Of a DNA stretch of 64,000 nt, positions 39,573-49,572 are shown piece after piece. Position numbers and translations under genes: made by a program. Source of the stretch: Rickettsia felis URRWXCal2. GTDB taxonomy: Bacteria > Pseudomonadota > Alphaproteobacteria > Rickettsiales > Rickettsiaceae. The stretch spans positions 620,001 through 684,000 of the forward strand of contig CP000053.1 of NCBI GenBank assembly GCA_000012145.1, given 5' to 3'. The stretch's first letter is position 1, and each line of letters opens with the position of its first letter. The notes under the pieces were generated by a model. The model searched no databases. It was not told the origin of the DNA and saw only the letters and a list, made by a program, of their open reading frames with translations.

Positions 39573-39662
39573 TTTTGCCTCTTTTTCGGGTGCTTCTAAA
39601 GGTTTTTTTATACCACAACTACATAATGTAAGTGCTAATACGAATAAATAAAATATTTTCAT
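39549..39662 (-). CDS. LptM-like small lipoprotein, C-terminus supplied by a palindrome
   Basis: A 37-residue frame on the minus strand. The signal peptide MKIFYLFVLALTLCSC has the lipidated Cys at residue 16, followed by GIKKPLEAPE. This matches the CGxKGPLxxP pattern of LptM (YifL), a small lipoprotein that helps LptD assemble into the LPS export gate. From about residue 30 the sequence (KRHCEELR) is translated family A repeat. The original tail was cut off or replaced. The essential part of LptM is the lipidated N-terminus, so function may persist. Confidence 0.65.
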   Translation of the reverse strand: MKIFYLFVLALTLCSCGIKKPLEAPEKEAKRHCEELR

Positions 39663-39678
39663 TACTATAAATTATTAT

Positions 39679-40326
39679 ATGACCTTAAGAAATTATAATA
39701 AATATCTTATATATATTATAGTGTTTTTATTATCTATAATAATTTTTATTCCTAAAATTTATGCTAAGCATCAGGATAAATTAGAATTTTTAAGAGGCTC
39801 AAGCGTTCCTGATAATATAATTTTTTTTGATGAAGAAAAAAATCAATATTCTCTTGATCAGTTTGAAGGAAAGACTATATTGTTAGTGTTTTGGGCTACT
39901 TGGAGTGCTCCTTGTGTCAAAGAAATGCCTGACCTTGATATGTTGCAAAAAGATTTTAGGAAATTACCTTTTTCAGTAATTCCGATTTCAGAAGATTATC
40001 AAGACATAAAAATTGTTAAAGAATATTTTAAAAGCTATCAAATAAGATATTTGCCGATTTATCATGATTATAGAAATGAATTATTTAAAGCCTTAGGGGT
40101 TGTTAGCTTACCGACTAGTATATTAATAGACCCAAACGGCAAAATAATAACTAGCTTTGTCGGCAATACAAATTGGTATGACGAAAAAGTTAGAGATACT
40201 ATTTTATCTGCCATTCCTGGAAATTATCCTGAACCTAAAAATAGTTATAACGAGCAATCTCTGAATAAACCGGCTAAGCCTTTGCCGCCTGTAAAAAAAG
40301 ATGCTATAGTAACTCCAAATAAATAG
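39679..40326 (+). CDS. TlpA-like thioredoxin-fold protein with one active-site Cys
   Basis: A 215-residue protein with an N-terminal membrane anchor or signal (about 9-29) and a periplasmic TlpA/ResA-type thioredoxin domain (about 45-180). The active site reads FWATWSAPCVKEMP: the first Cys of the usual WCxPC is Ser, the second is kept. A cis-Pro loop follows (LPTSILIDPNGK). With one Cys it cannot do ordinary dithiol exchange but might trap or bind thiols. The Pro-rich tail (PAKPLPPVKK) is extra. The stop lies in the edge of an inverted family B repeat. Confidence 0.85.
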   Translation: MTLRNYNKYLIYIIVFLLSIIIFIPKIYAKHQDKLEFLRGSSVPDNIIFFDEEKNQYSLDQFEGKTILLVFWATWSAPCVKEMPDLDMLQKDFRKLPFSVIPISEDYQDIKIVKEYFKSYQIRYLPIYHDYRNELFKALGVVSLPTSILIDPNGKIITSFVGNTNWYDEKVRDTILSAIPGNYPEPKNSYNEQSLNKPAKPLPPVKKDAIVTPNK

Positions 40327-40449
40327 ACGAAGCTCAATTTGGAAAAGAGCAAGGAGGCTGTAAGCCGAGGCGAGCTGCGTATACTTAATACGTGAGGACC
40401 GGAGGAATTACAAAGCGACGAAGCCAATTTTTCAAATTCAGCGAGTATA
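40325..40449. repeat. Palindromic repeat, family B copy 4 (inverted)
   Basis: Opposite orientation to the others: AGACGAAGCTCAATTTG to AAATTCAGCGAGTATA. It begins at the stop codon of the TlpA-like gene. Confidence 0.75.
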
Positions 40450-40473
40450 TTAAATTAAAAATGAGCAAAATCA

Positions 40474-41388
40474 ATGAATGAAGTAAATAAATCAACTATG
40501 GCGAATGCAGAATTTGATCAGATAATAACCAAACGGCAGATAAGTAAATTAGATCAGTTATTTGCTTCGGTTTTTGGTGATTCTAAAGAAGTGATTGCCG
40601 TTTTACGCCTTAGCGGTGTTATCGGTAAAGTAAGTACTATGCAATCGGGACTTACTTTAGAATCATTAAATGAACTAATAGAAAAAGCTTTTAAAATAAA
40701 GAAATTAAAAGCATTATGTTTAATTATTAATTCTCCTGGTGGTTCTCCGGTACAATCTGAACTTATTGCGAAACGTATTCGTGACCTTGCTAAAGAAAAT
40801 AAAATAAAAATTTATAGTTTTATTGAAGATATGGCGGCTTCAGGCGGATATTGGCTTGCTTGCAGCGGTGACTGGATATATGCTTCTTATAGTTCGGTTA
40901 TAGGTAGTATTGGAGTAGTGTCAAGCGGATTCGGTTTCCATGAAGCGATTAATAAACTTGGAATAGAGCGTAGAGTTTATACGGAAGGAAAAAATAAAGC
41001 AATTTTAGATCCTTTTAAACCTATTAATAAAGAGGACCTTAAAATTATTAAAAATTTGCAACAGCAAGTTTATGAGCACTTCGTTGATTATGTAAAAACA
41101 AGAAGGGCAGGGAAGCTAACACAACAAGACGAGATTTTATTTAACGGCGAATTTTGGGCAGGGCAAACGGCTCTTGATTACGGCTTAATTGATGGTATAG
41201 GTGATATGTATAGCATAATGAAAGAAAAATTCGGCGATAATATTAAGTTTCAATATCTGTGTGCTAAACAGCCTTGGCTTAAAAAGAAACTTGGCATGGG
41301 AAGTAAGATATTAACCGATAATTTTGCTAATTCTTTAATTGATGCAGTAGAAAATAAAATTGTTAACGATAAATTTGATATAAGGTAG
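40474..41388 (+). CDS. sppA: Signal peptide peptidase SppA-type serine protease (S49)
   Basis: A 304-residue S49 family peptidase that degrades cleaved signal peptides and other membrane-associated peptides. The catalytic Ser lies in MAASGGYW and the Lys in the [10 protein letters not shown] stretch, giving the Ser-Lys dyad of short SppA forms. [10 protein letters not shown] is the oxyanion-side motif. There is no obvious membrane anchor, unlike E. coli SppA. The dut gene starts one base after its stop. Confidence 0.9.
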   Translation: MNEVNKSTMANAEFDQIITKRQISKLDQLFASVFGDSKEVIAVLRLSGVIGKVSTMQSGLTLESLNELIEKAFKIKKLKALCLIINSPGGSPVQSELIAKRIRDLAKENKIKIYSFIEDMAASGGYWLACSGDWIYASYSSVIGSIGVVSSGFGFHEAINKLGIERRVYTEGKNKAILDPFKPINKEDLKIIKNLQQQVYEHFVDYVKTRRAGKLTQQDEILFNGEFWAGQTALDYGLIDGIGDMYSIMKEKFGDNIKFQYLCAKQPWLKKKLGMGSKILTDNFANSLIDAVENKIVNDKFDIR

Positions 41389-41389
41389 T

Positions 41390-41836
41390 ATGACTATAAC
41401 GCAAGTTAAAATTAAGAAATTAGAAAATTTTTCAGGTAGTTTGCCGGAATATGCTACAGAGCATAGTGCGGGGATGGATTTAATAGCCGCAAATGAGCAA
41501 CCTATAACAATAAAAGCGGGTGAAATACAGCTAATTCCAACCGGCATCGCTATAGCATTACCTGACTCATTTGAAGCACAGATAAGACCTCGTTCGGGTC
41601 TTGCCGTTAAACACGGTATTACGGTTGCTAATTCACCAGGTACTATTGATGCAGATTATAGAGGCGAAATAAAGGTGATTCTTATTAATCTCGGTAAAGA
41701 AGATTTTGTTATAGAAAAAGGCATGCGAATTGCACAGATGATAATCGCAAAGTACGAACGTATATTATGGGAAGAAAGTAGTAGCCTTACGGAAACGATG
41801 CGTGGTAGCGGTGGCTTCGGCTCTACGGGTGTTTAA
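41390..41836 (+). CDS. dut: dUTP diphosphatase
   Basis: Hydrolyses dUTP to dUMP, keeping uracil out of DNA and feeding dTMP synthesis. The 148 residues contain all five trimeric dUTPase motifs: [30 protein letters not shown] with the catalytic Asp, RIAQMII, and the C-terminal [10 protein letters not shown]. It is immediately after sppA (one base), with AGG as ribosome site inside the sppA end. Confidence 0.97.
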   Translation: MTITQVKIKKLENFSGSLPEYATEHSAGMDLIAANEQPITIKAGEIQLIPTGIAIALPDSFEAQIRPRSGLAVKHGITVANSPGTIDADYRGEIKVILINLGKEDFVIEKGMRIAQMIIAKYERILWEESSSLTETMRGSGGFGSTGV

Positions 41837-41877
41837 GAGTTCTAAAAACGTCATTGCGAGTGGGTCTTGCCCTAATA

Positions 41878-41998
41878 GTCATTGCGAGCGACCGTAGGGA
41901 GCGTGGCAATCTAGAAAAAGATTTAAAAAATTCTGTAAATTAGAATTTTTAACTGGATTGCTTCGTCGAATTACTACGTAATTCTTCTCGCAATGACG
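41878..41998. repeat. Palindromic repeat, family A (long form)
   Basis: GTCATTGCGAGCGACCG to CTTCTCGCAATGACG with the AATTCTGTAAAT...AGAATT inner hairpin. It is preceded by an extra CGTCATTGCGAG at about 41859 and followed by GGTCCACGCAACAAGACC. Confidence 0.85.
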
Positions 41999-42070
41999 GA
42001 AAATCGGTCCACGCAACAAGACCTCCTCGCAATGACGGTTTTGGTATCCACTCAACAAATCATAAAACTT

Positions 42071-44068
42071 ATGAAAATCACAATAAAATTATTAACTTCT
42101 ATATTTTTATTAGCTTTGAACTGGATCCCGTGGTCAAGCTACGGGATGACAACTGCGGTAAATTCTGATTCTGTAGATAAGGTTAAGCAAGTTTTTACTT
42201 ATATCGATCAAAAAAATTGGTCACAAGCTGAAGATTTAGCTCTAGAGGTAAATAATAAAGTTTTAACAAAAATTGTACTTTCTCAGAAATATTTAGATAA
42301 TAAATATTCAGATAATAGTTTTGAACATGTAATAAGATTTTTACGCAATAACCCGGATTGGCCTCAAAACAAGCTGCTTGAAGAAAGAGCGGAAGAATAT
42401 CTAAATAATAATACAAATAAAAAAGTAATTTTTGATTGGTTTAGTAAACATTCTCCTCTTACCGGCAAAGGTTATAAATTTTATGCGGCAGCTGCAAGTA
42501 GTTTAATCAAAGATCAGAAGATATTACTACCTATTATTAAAGAGTCTTGGGTATATGCCAATTTCACTCCTGAAGAAGAAAATACGTATTACAATAAGTG
42601 GCATAAATATTTAACTGCAAATGATCATTTAGAGCGAATAGAAGAACATTTATGGAAAAATGATATTAGGTCTGCCGAGCAATCCCTAAAATATGTTGAT
42701 CAAGGTTATCGCAATTCTTTTAAAGCACAAATTGCGATTATAGGTAAATTGCCAAATGCTGAAAAGCTTTTTAAAAGTGTTCCTGAAAAATACTATAGTT
42801 CCGGTTTATTATATCGTTATTTAGATTTTAAAAAAATGCAAAAGCCGACAAAGGAAGTTATTACTTTGTTTAAGAAAGCTAAAAATAACCGTAAACATTT
42901 TGCTAAATGGTGTCGTATTCAATCCTATTATGCTCGTGAATTCATCGATTACAAAGATTTTGCTAATAGCTATAGAATGGCAACGCTTCCTTTTGCTACT
43001 TGTCCTGAAACTATAAGGGAGCAGGAGTGGCTTGCGGGCTGGCTTTCTTTAAGCTTTTTAAAAAAGCCTGATCAAGCATTAGTACATTTTAATAAGTTTA
43101 TCAAAGTTGTTAAAACCCCGATTAGTTTGGCACGTGGATTTTATTGGCTCGGTCGTACTTATGAAGCAAAAGGCGATAAGCAAACGGCTAGAAAATTTTA
43201 CGAGCAGGCAGCCAAATATTCTTTTACCTTTTACGGACAGGTAGCAAATGTTGAATTAAATAGGACAAAATTAGTTTTACCTCCTATTCCCGTAATAACT
43301 TCTGAAGAAAGGAAAACTATAGAAAATAAAGAAATTATTAAAGCAATAAGGTTACTGGTTAAATATAATAAGAATAATTTAGCTATGATATATTCCAAAG
43401 CAGCGATTAAAAACACTAAAAATCCTGCAGAAATTCAAATAATTGCGAATATTATTAAAGCAAATAATAATACTAACCATATGGTTGAGGTGGCAAAAAT
43501 TGCTGCCCAAAATAACGCTTTTATTCCGGATTGTGCTTTTCCAACGCCTTATAATCTAGGAGGTTTGCCTATCCCATCTCATTTAACTTATGGAATAATT
43601 AGACAAGAATCGGTCTTTGACCATAGGGCCGTGAGTTATGCAAATGCCATGGGGCTGATGCAACTTATTAAGGGTACTGCTTGTGATACCGCAAAATCTA
43701 TAAATATGAAATGTAATGTAGCAGATTTAACTAGGAATCCAGTATATAATATTAAACTCGGTTCGCATCATTTCAAAAAATTATTAGATGATCATAAAGG
43801 TTCTTATATTCTATCCATTGCTTCTTATAATGCCGGAAGTCATAACGTAGTAAAATGGATAGATAGGTTTGGTGATCCAAGGGATATAAAAGATACAAGA
43901 AAAGTTATTGACTGGATAGAACTTATACCATTTAGAGAAACAAGAGATTACGTTCAAAGAGTACTTGAAAATGTTCAGATTTATAGGGTAATCTTAAATA
44001 AGAATAGTAACTTGTACTTTAAGCGTGACTTACATGCGTGTAATATAGTAAAAGTTAATTTTTATTAG
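42071..44068 (+). CDS. slt: Soluble lytic murein transglycosylase
   Basis: Cleaves peptidoglycan between MurNAc and GlcNAc to give 1,6-anhydro ends, in the periplasm. It is 665 residues: signal peptide, a long alpha-superhelical region (about 30-480), then the lysozyme-like domain with the catalytic Glu in GIIRQESVF and AMGLMQL downstream, ending near the C-terminus. ATG 42071 is chosen because the frame from 41993 is palindrome. The signal region contains a translated family D hairpin (42121-42151, read as WIPWSSYGMT), which lies where the cleavage site would be. Products could feed AmpG-type recycling. Confidence 0.93.
   Translation: MKITIKLLTSIFLLALNWIPWSSYGMTTAVNSDSVDKVKQVFTYIDQKNWSQAEDLALEVNNKVLTKIVLSQKYLDNKYSDNSFEHVIRFLRNNPDWPQNKLLEERAEEYLNNNTNKKVIFDWFSKHSPLTGKGYKFYAAAASSLIKDQKILLPIIKESWVYANFTPEEENTYYNKWHKYLTANDHLERIEEHLWKNDIRSAEQSLKYVDQGYRNSFKAQIAIIGKLPNAEKLFKSVPEKYYSSGLLYRYLDFKKMQKPTKEVITLFKKAKNNRKHFAKWCRIQSYYAREFIDYKDFANSYRMATLPFATCPETIREQEWLAGWLSLSFLKKPDQALVHFNKFIKVVKTPISLARGFYWLGRTYEAKGDKQTARKFYEQAAKYSFTFYGQVANVELNRTKLVLPPIPVITSEERKTIENKEIIKAIRLLVKYNKNNLAMIYSKAAIKNTKNPAEIQIIANIIKANNNTNHMVEVAKIAAQNNAFIPDCAFPTPYNLGGLPIPSHLTYGIIRQESVFDHRAVSYANAMGLMQLIKGTACDTAKSINMKCNVADLTRNPVYNIKLGSHHFKKLLDDHKGSYILSIASYNAGSHNVVKWIDRFGDPRDIKDTRKVIDWIELIPFRETRDYVQRVLENVQIYRVILNKNSNLYFKRDLHACNIVKVNFY
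42121..42151. repeat. Short family D hairpin in the slt signal region
   Basis: CTGGATCCCGTGG, a short loop, then CTACGGGATGACA. This is one arm-pair of the family D element seen at 19788, inserted in frame after the hydrophobic core of the signal peptide. Confidence 0.75.
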
Positions 44069-44143
44069 TGTTTTATTTTGACACATAGTAATATATAAGT
44101 ATGATATGGAAACTAATTAATAATATGAATTAAGGAGGAGAGT

Positions 44144-45224
44144 ATGAAAAAATTAGAGCAACACTTTAAGAAACAGCGTAATGATACCGATACTCAAGTA
44201 AAGAAATATAAAAAAGATCTTGATGTAATTGACATTAGATATGACCATAAATCTGCACATGTTGAAGTTCCAAATCATGCTACCGGCGGGTTTGAATATT
44301 TTAAATGGGATTGGATGACAAGCACTACGAGTAGTCATTCAGAAATAGTACAAATATTTAAGAAAATAGTAAGAACTTTAAAAGAAGCTAAAAATAACCC
44401 AGCCCAGTATGAAAACTTAGTATCTAAATTGGATGCTAGTACCAAAAATGCACTTGATGTTAATATTAAGAAGCATAATATTACTGTACCGACACAAGAC
44501 ACTAATAAGGTAATATCAGAAATATTATCAGGAATGCAAACATGGCTAGATACAAAAAGTCATATCCCTCTAGAACTTAAGCAAAAATTCTTAGAGTTAG
44601 GTTCTAATAATTTAGAAGAGTTTATAGAAAGTGCTTTTAATAAATTTAACAATAAATGGATAGTTAAAGAATTTATTGATAATGCTTTTGTACCACCTAG
44701 AGAGGAAAGTAACAAATATCTAGCTGATAGTGGTTGTGATTCAGCTGAGCAGCTATGGACTAAAATGGAAAATCTTAGAATAAGCGATGATTCAAATAAA
44801 GCTACAACCTCTCAGGCTTCATCAGAGAGTATAAATTCTAGTGACTTTAAAGGTAACCACGTCAGATGAGAAGATTCCGATGATGATATAGTGGTTATAT
44901 CACAATTACTAGAATCTAAAGTAACGCTTAATAATGGTAAAAAAATTGAAGTTAAGAAAATTATAGATGCAATATATAACCCACAAGATTTAGATTTTTA
45001 TTTAAGGAAGTTAACTCCTGAAACCAATCAGCTTGTGAAAAAAGAAATAGCATTAAAATTAGCTTACGATTTGTATAATGATTCTAAAGAGTTAAGCGTA
45101 GTAAGTGCTATCTGAAACATTAGGTATTAGTGAGGAGTTCAATAATTACACTGACTTTAGCCTTGCGGAGTTAAAAGATGAAGAAGTTAATATTACTGGT
45201 GGAGATTATTCGTATTTAGAATAA
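44144..45224 (+). pseudogene. Hydrophilic Rickettsia protein gene, broken by a stop and a frameshift
   Basis: The frame opens at ATG 44144 behind a very strong AAGGAGG site and runs 241 codons, then meets TGA (44867-44869). The same frame continues from 44870 (EDSDDDIVVISQLLES) for about 80 codons to a TGA at 45113. A one-base shift there gives VLSETLGISEEFNNY and goes on to TAA at 45222. The three parts share composition, so they look like one ancestral gene of about 359 codons. No domain is recognised. The first 241 residues could still be made, given the good ribosome site. Confidence 0.75.
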
Positions 45225-45236
45225 TTTCTTTCCTCT

Positions 45237-45314
45237 GTTATACCGTGGTTTATCCACAGTATCTAGAAAAAATAAAATAAAGACTAGATGCCGTGGTCAA
45301 GTCACGGCATGACA
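45237..45314. repeat. Palindromic repeat, family D
   Basis: TTATACCGTGG...CCACAGTATCTAG on the left and CTAGATGCCGTGG...CCACGGCATGACA on the right, around an A-rich loop. It lies between the pseudogene and the LD-carboxypeptidase gene. Confidence 0.75.
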
Positions 45315-45370
45315 TAGTAGGGTTTACTGATTCATATAACAGTATTCTCAAATATCTATAAATTATATTC

Positions 45371-46324
45371 ATGATTCTTAAAAACTTATCTTTACTAATA
45401 ATATTATTCTTTTCAATATCAGCTTTTTCTTCAGCTACTAACCTAAAAAATATCCCTATTACTGTTGTTGCTCCGGCAACAGGTGCTGATAATAAAACTT
45501 TATCGGATTTAAAAAATATTAATGGATTAAATTTACAAATCCTTTCTAAGTGTTTTGCTAAAGGTAAGCTACCATTTCTTGCAAGTAGCGATGAAGTAAG
45601 ATTTAATTGCCTGCGGGATGCATTATTTGATGAGTCTGATAATGTAGTATGGAGTTTACGAGGCGGTTATGGTTCTGCTAGAATAATTCCAGGTTTACTA
45701 AAGCTATCAAAACCAAATAAAGAGAAATTCTTTATAGGATATAGCGATATAACGGCTTTACATCTTTTTCTATCACAAGAATGGGGGTGGAAAACTATTC
45801 ACGGCAGTAATATAGCCGACTTATTAAAAACTGATAAAGATCAAAGTAATTTTACCAAGCTTGCTGAAATATTAAAAGGTAAGGTAAAGCAGGTTACTAT
45901 AGATAATTTGAGTCCGCTTAACGATATAGCAAAATCAAGTGATCTTGTTAACGGTAAACTAACCGGCGGTAATTTAACTATGGTGCAGACTAGTATAGGA
46001 ACCAGTTGGCAAATAAAGACTAAAGGCAAAATTCTTTTTTTAGAAGATGTGAATGTAGCTCCTTTTAGATTAGATCGTGAGCTTTTACACTTAAAGCAGG
46101 CAGGGTTACTTGAGGATGTTAAGGCTATAATATTTGGTTCATTTGGTAAAGATCTTGATGCCACAATGTTAGTGCTTCGTAATTTTGCAGATAATTTAAA
46201 TATTCCGGTATTTAAAACAAATAGATTCGGTCATGAAAAAATTAACGATCCGATTATTTATAATACTGATAGTAAGATTATCATGGGGAAGAATAAAGGA
46301 TTTAAATTAGTGATGAGGTTGTAA
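45371..46324 (+). CDS. LD-carboxypeptidase (S66 family)
   Basis: A Ser-Glu-His peptidase that removes D-Ala from tetrapeptides in peptidoglycan recycling. The 317 residues begin with a signal peptide (about 1-22), which is unusual since E. coli LdcA is cytoplasmic. The Ser nucleophile lies in FIGYSDIT (about residue 120), the RGGYGSARI strand precedes it, and LEDVNVAPFRLDREL and TNRFGHE carry the Glu and His. It follows slt and the pseudogene on the same strand. A periplasmic place would let it act on intact wall. Confidence 0.88.
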   Translation: MILKNLSLLIILFFSISAFSSATNLKNIPITVVAPATGADNKTLSDLKNINGLNLQILSKCFAKGKLPFLASSDEVRFNCLRDALFDESDNVVWSLRGGYGSARIIPGLLKLSKPNKEKFFIGYSDITALHLFLSQEWGWKTIHGSNIADLLKTDKDQSNFTKLAEILKGKVKQVTIDNLSPLNDIAKSSDLVNGKLTGGNLTMVQTSIGTSWQIKTKGKILFLEDVNVAPFRLDRELLHLKQAGLLEDVKAIIFGSFGKDLDATMLVLRNFADNLNIPVFKTNRFGHEKINDPIIYNTDSKIIMGKNKGFKLVMRL

Positions 46325-46336
46325 GTACTATTGCGT

Positions 46337-46429
46337 CGTCATTGCGAGCGACCGTAGAGAGCGTGGCAATCTCAGGACTTCGGCACGAGATTGCTTCGTC
46401 AATTGCTATGCAATTTCCTCGCAATGACG
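46337..46429. repeat. Palindromic repeat, family A
   Basis: CGTCATTGCGAGCGACCG to TTCCTCGCAATGACG. It lies between the convergent LD-carboxypeptidase and addB genes. Confidence 0.85.
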
Positions 46430-46445
46430 GCTGTTATAATTAACT

Positions 46446-49016
46446 CTATCGACTCAAATGCAAATAATCATTATATTTTGATAAATTCAAATCATAAGAA
46501 AAAGACTTATTTGTAACGTAATATTCCAGTAATTTTATGAGTCCTGCTTTATGTTTATTTAAAGTTTCAATGCTTAAAGCTATTTCTGTTGTTTGCACAT
46601 AAGGTTCGGTACTGGTTATTTTCACATAAGCAATGGTATAGTCAATTGATTTAGGCTTGCCTACATCGTTACTCGTCGTCTCGCCTATTATTATAGGCGT
46701 CGCTCCTCGTGCCTTGTATCCAAGCCCAACTGAATTGACTATAGTATTTTCATTTTTAATATTAAATCCGTTTTCTAGTAACATCAAGCTTTCTATAATA
46801 AGTTGCGGAGAGAGTCCTAGTTCTATTTCTTTTTTAGTTGGGATAGTACCGGTTTTATAATCTAGTATAGTTATATGGTTTGATTTACTTATTTCAATTC
46901 GGTCAGCTATACCGATTATTTTTATATCTTGACCTGCAATATTTAGTCGTAATTCCCCTTTAGTTTCAAAATAGATTTCTTTGCAGTTTTTTCGGCGTTC
47001 TATATCAAATAAAATAAAAGCTTTGCTGAAAGCCGTGAGTTTTATTTGCCAAGTTTTTTTTGTGTAGTTTGGTAAAATAGTGCCATATAAAATATGATTG
47101 CCGATATTTATTAAAGCATTTTGTTTATCAAGCAAATTTAAATTGATAAATTGTTTGTCGTAATTTTTAGAATACTCCTCTAAAACTTTATGAATAAAAT
47201 TACCGAAATCCGATATTTTAGGCTCTTCCCATATATTATCTTTTTTACGTAGTCCAAGGATTTTCTTAGCATAAAACCCGTATGGGTTTCTTATTAATGT
47301 TTCTATGTCGGTTACTGATAAGACGGATGGGAAAGAGTGGCTATGTGCTGTGGACTCGTCCCCTATGTCATCTTTCCTTATGTCATTCCAGCAACGGCGG
47401 GAATCCATGTCTAGGTGGATTCCTGCTTCCGCAGGAATGACATAATGGACGGCAGGAATGACATCCTGTAATTTCAAAAATAAATTACTCGGCACTGACA
47501 ACTTACCATCATATTTTTTAGCGTTTAGTATAATTACTTGTTTATTTTGTAGAAATAAATTGAAGTAATCTGAATATAGAGTAGAGGCGGTTTCATTATA
47601 ATCTATATTTAGTATCTGCAAGGCTTTCTTGCTAAGCCATGGGTGAGATTTAGCGGTAGGTGTCCAGTTTTCATTATTAAAATGCGGTAATATAATTAAG
47701 TCGAATGTACATAATGCTAAATCTTCCGGTGGTGCTATAATAATATTAGCAGAGTCAGTATTTTTATAATATTTGATATTAGAGAGTAAAAAAGAAAAAA
47801 TTTTAGGAAAATCCTTTTTATCCATTGAATTTATATATTTGCTATATGCAGTTAAATTTGTTAAAAACTCAACTAGTTCTGCTCCTCCTTCTTTTTCCCA
47901 AATAGTAGGTAAAAGTTTTTCAGCTATTTCTTTAGTTAAGGTCAGAATATCTAGTATATTATGCGGGTTATCAGTAAATAAAATATCTATTAAGTTACGG
48001 CAATATTCTTTTGTATCCTCGTTATCAAATTGTAATTGCAATAAATATTTAGGCGAGGATATAAAGCGGTTTTTATTAGATAGCATTACTTCTAATTTTT
48101 GTGTAGCAGAGCAGTTAATTAAAGGATTTTTAAGTAATAAAAATAGGAGTTTTAAATCAAAATTATTACATAATATTTTAATAATGGAAGTTAGTAATTC
48201 ACCTATATTAGTAAGCCTTAAGTCATTACCTAGTAGATCTTCGTATCTGTCTAAAAAATTGCAATATACTCTTTTAAGTTTATTATTATTTGTAATGATT
48301 GCTATTCGTTTATCTTTATTACGGCTACATATATAAGCTATTGCTACCGCCTCTTCATAAATGTCATTAGGTTCATAATAAGATATACCATCGCTAATCT
48401 GCTTGGAAGTTTGATTATAATAAACTATATAATCCTTTAAATCTTCTTCAAATCTTTTTAAAAAAACATTAGGCTTGAACATTCCGACGAGTATTATTTG
48501 CTTATTCTTTATCCTTATTATTTCTTCTTGTAATAGCTTTAATTTATGGATTGCTTTGGTTTGTTTTTGAGTAAGCGATATTTCTTCTTGCCATCTTAAA
48601 AAGCAATATTCTAGAAATTTATAAATCTTTTGCCAATAGTTAGAATTGTTATAGACTTCAATTAATTTTATATCGATATTATTGATGATAAGGTCGTTAA
48701 TCAATTTTCTTAGAATTTCTGCAGCTTTTAATGATTCATTTTTATTAAATTGTAAGTCTTTATATTCTGTAATTATTTTTGATATAATAAGAAGTTCTTC
48801 TATTTTAGATACATAATCCGAATCGGTTTTTTTTGAAATAAGAGAATTAAAAGGAATAATTATAGGTAATTTAATTTTATATTTATCGGTTAAAATCTTC
48901 TTTAATTCTAGGCATGAGAAATTATTAGGCAATATTATTTGAACTTCTGTACCTTTCTCTAATTTATCAATGATATACTCAGCAAAACTTTTCAAAAAAG
49001 AATAATCAGCAGTCAT
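46446..49016 (-). CDS. addB: AddB-like double-strand break repair nuclease subunit
   Basis: An 856-residue protein of the alphaproteobacterial AddB type, partner of the AddA helicase-nuclease in RecBCD-like end processing. The N-terminal ~500 residues are a helicase-like fold without a clear Walker A motif (typical for AddB). The C-terminal PD-(D/E)XK nuclease domain has [10 protein letters not shown] and TILDYKTGT with the metal-binding Asp and the Lys. A family C palindrome (47381-47442) is read in frame at about residues 526-545 ([11 protein letters not shown]), in the linker before the nuclease domain. addA is not in the window. Confidence 0.85.
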   Translation of the reverse strand: MTADYSFLKSFAEYIIDKLEKGTEVQIILPNNFSCLELKKILTDKYKIKLPIIIPFNSLISKKTDSDYVSKIEELLIISKIITEYKDLQFNKNESLKAAEILRKLINDLIINNIDIKLIEVYNNSNYWQKIYKFLEYCFLRWQEEISLTQKQTKAIHKLKLLQEEIIRIKNKQIILVGMFKPNVFLKRFEEDLKDYIVYYNQTSKQISDGISYYEPNDIYEEAVAIAYICSRNKDKRIAIITNNNKLKRVYCNFLDRYEDLLGNDLRLTNIGELLTSIIKILCNNFDLKLLFLLLKNPLINCSATQKLEVMLSNKNRFISSPKYLLQLQFDNEDTKEYCRNLIDILFTDNPHNILDILTLTKEIAEKLLPTIWEKEGGAELVEFLTNLTAYSKYINSMDKKDFPKIFSFLLSNIKYYKNTDSANIIIAPPEDLALCTFDLIILPHFNNENWTPTAKSHPWLSKKALQILNIDYNETASTLYSDYFNLFLQNKQVIILNAKKYDGKLSVPSNLFLKLQDVIPAVHYVIPAEAGIHLDMDSRRCWNDIRKDDIGDESTAHSHSFPSVLSVTDIETLIRNPYGFYAKKILGLRKKDNIWEEPKISDFGNFIHKVLEEYSKNYDKQFINLNLLDKQNALINIGNHILYGTILPNYTKKTWQIKLTAFSKAFILFDIERRKNCKEIYFETKGELRLNIAGQDIKIIGIADRIEISKSNHITILDYKTGTIPTKKEIELGLSPQLIIESLMLLENGFNIKNENTIVNSVGLGYKARGATPIIIGETTSNDVGKPKSIDYTIAYVKITSTEPYVQTTEIALSIETLNKHKAGLIKLLEYYVTNKSFSYDLNLSKYNDYLHLSR
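47381..47442. repeat. Family C palindrome inside addB
   Basis: TGTCATTCCAGCAACGGCGGGAATCC and GGATTCCTGCTTCCGCAGGAATGACA. It is a short, nearly complete element read in frame by addB, placed in the linker before the nuclease domain. Confidence 0.85.
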
Positions 49017-49167
49017 AAATAATGTTTTTTACGATAATATAGCAGAACCAAGGTCCGAAACAAATCTTATTTAAAACGATAATATAGTACAATAAATAAT
49101 ATTTGCTTATTAGTTTCTTATTAAGTATCTTAAAATATATTAATTTAAATTTTATATAAGGTATCAT

Positions 49168-49569
49168 ATGAAAATTTTTATTATATTATTTACTATTATA
49201 GTCTCTATAACATCACGAGCTTATGCTAATAATTTAAACTCACATATAGCTTATTGTGATAATATACAAGTAGAACAACAAGAAGATTTGATAATACAAA
49301 AATTGGTTAAACTATTTGCGGCTGAAATGAATTGTATTATTGGTGGCTGTTTACAACAATGGGATGTGCAAGATAATCGAGTAAAATATTCAATTGCTTG
49401 GCAAGAACAATGTGGACCTGTAATTTATGGTTAGTATCAACTGGGAGACAATGGTAGAGGTTCTACTTTCGTATGTGAACGCTCTAAAAATTCCGTATGT
49501 TGTTGGCCGCTTGGATATGAATATAATAAAGCGTTTGTAATATGTTCATCTAATTATGTTGAAAACTAA
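49168..49569 (+). pseudogene. Small secreted Cys-rich protein gene with an internal TAG
   Basis: ATG 49168 opens a signal peptide (about 1-20, ending RAYA) and a domain with several Cys (NCIIGGCLQQW, QEQCG). The frame stops at TAG 49432. The same frame continues for 44 codons with four more Cys (FVCERSKNSVCCWPL, VICSS) to TAA 49567. An uninterrupted version would be 132 residues with an even set of disulfides, so I read this as a recent nonsense mutation. The function is unknown. Confidence 0.7.
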
Positions 49570-49572
49570 TAT

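Noticed and set aside
47773..48336. 187-codon plus-strand frame opposite addB
   Set aside because: An antisense shadow of a well-supported addB frame, with no motif or ribosome site.
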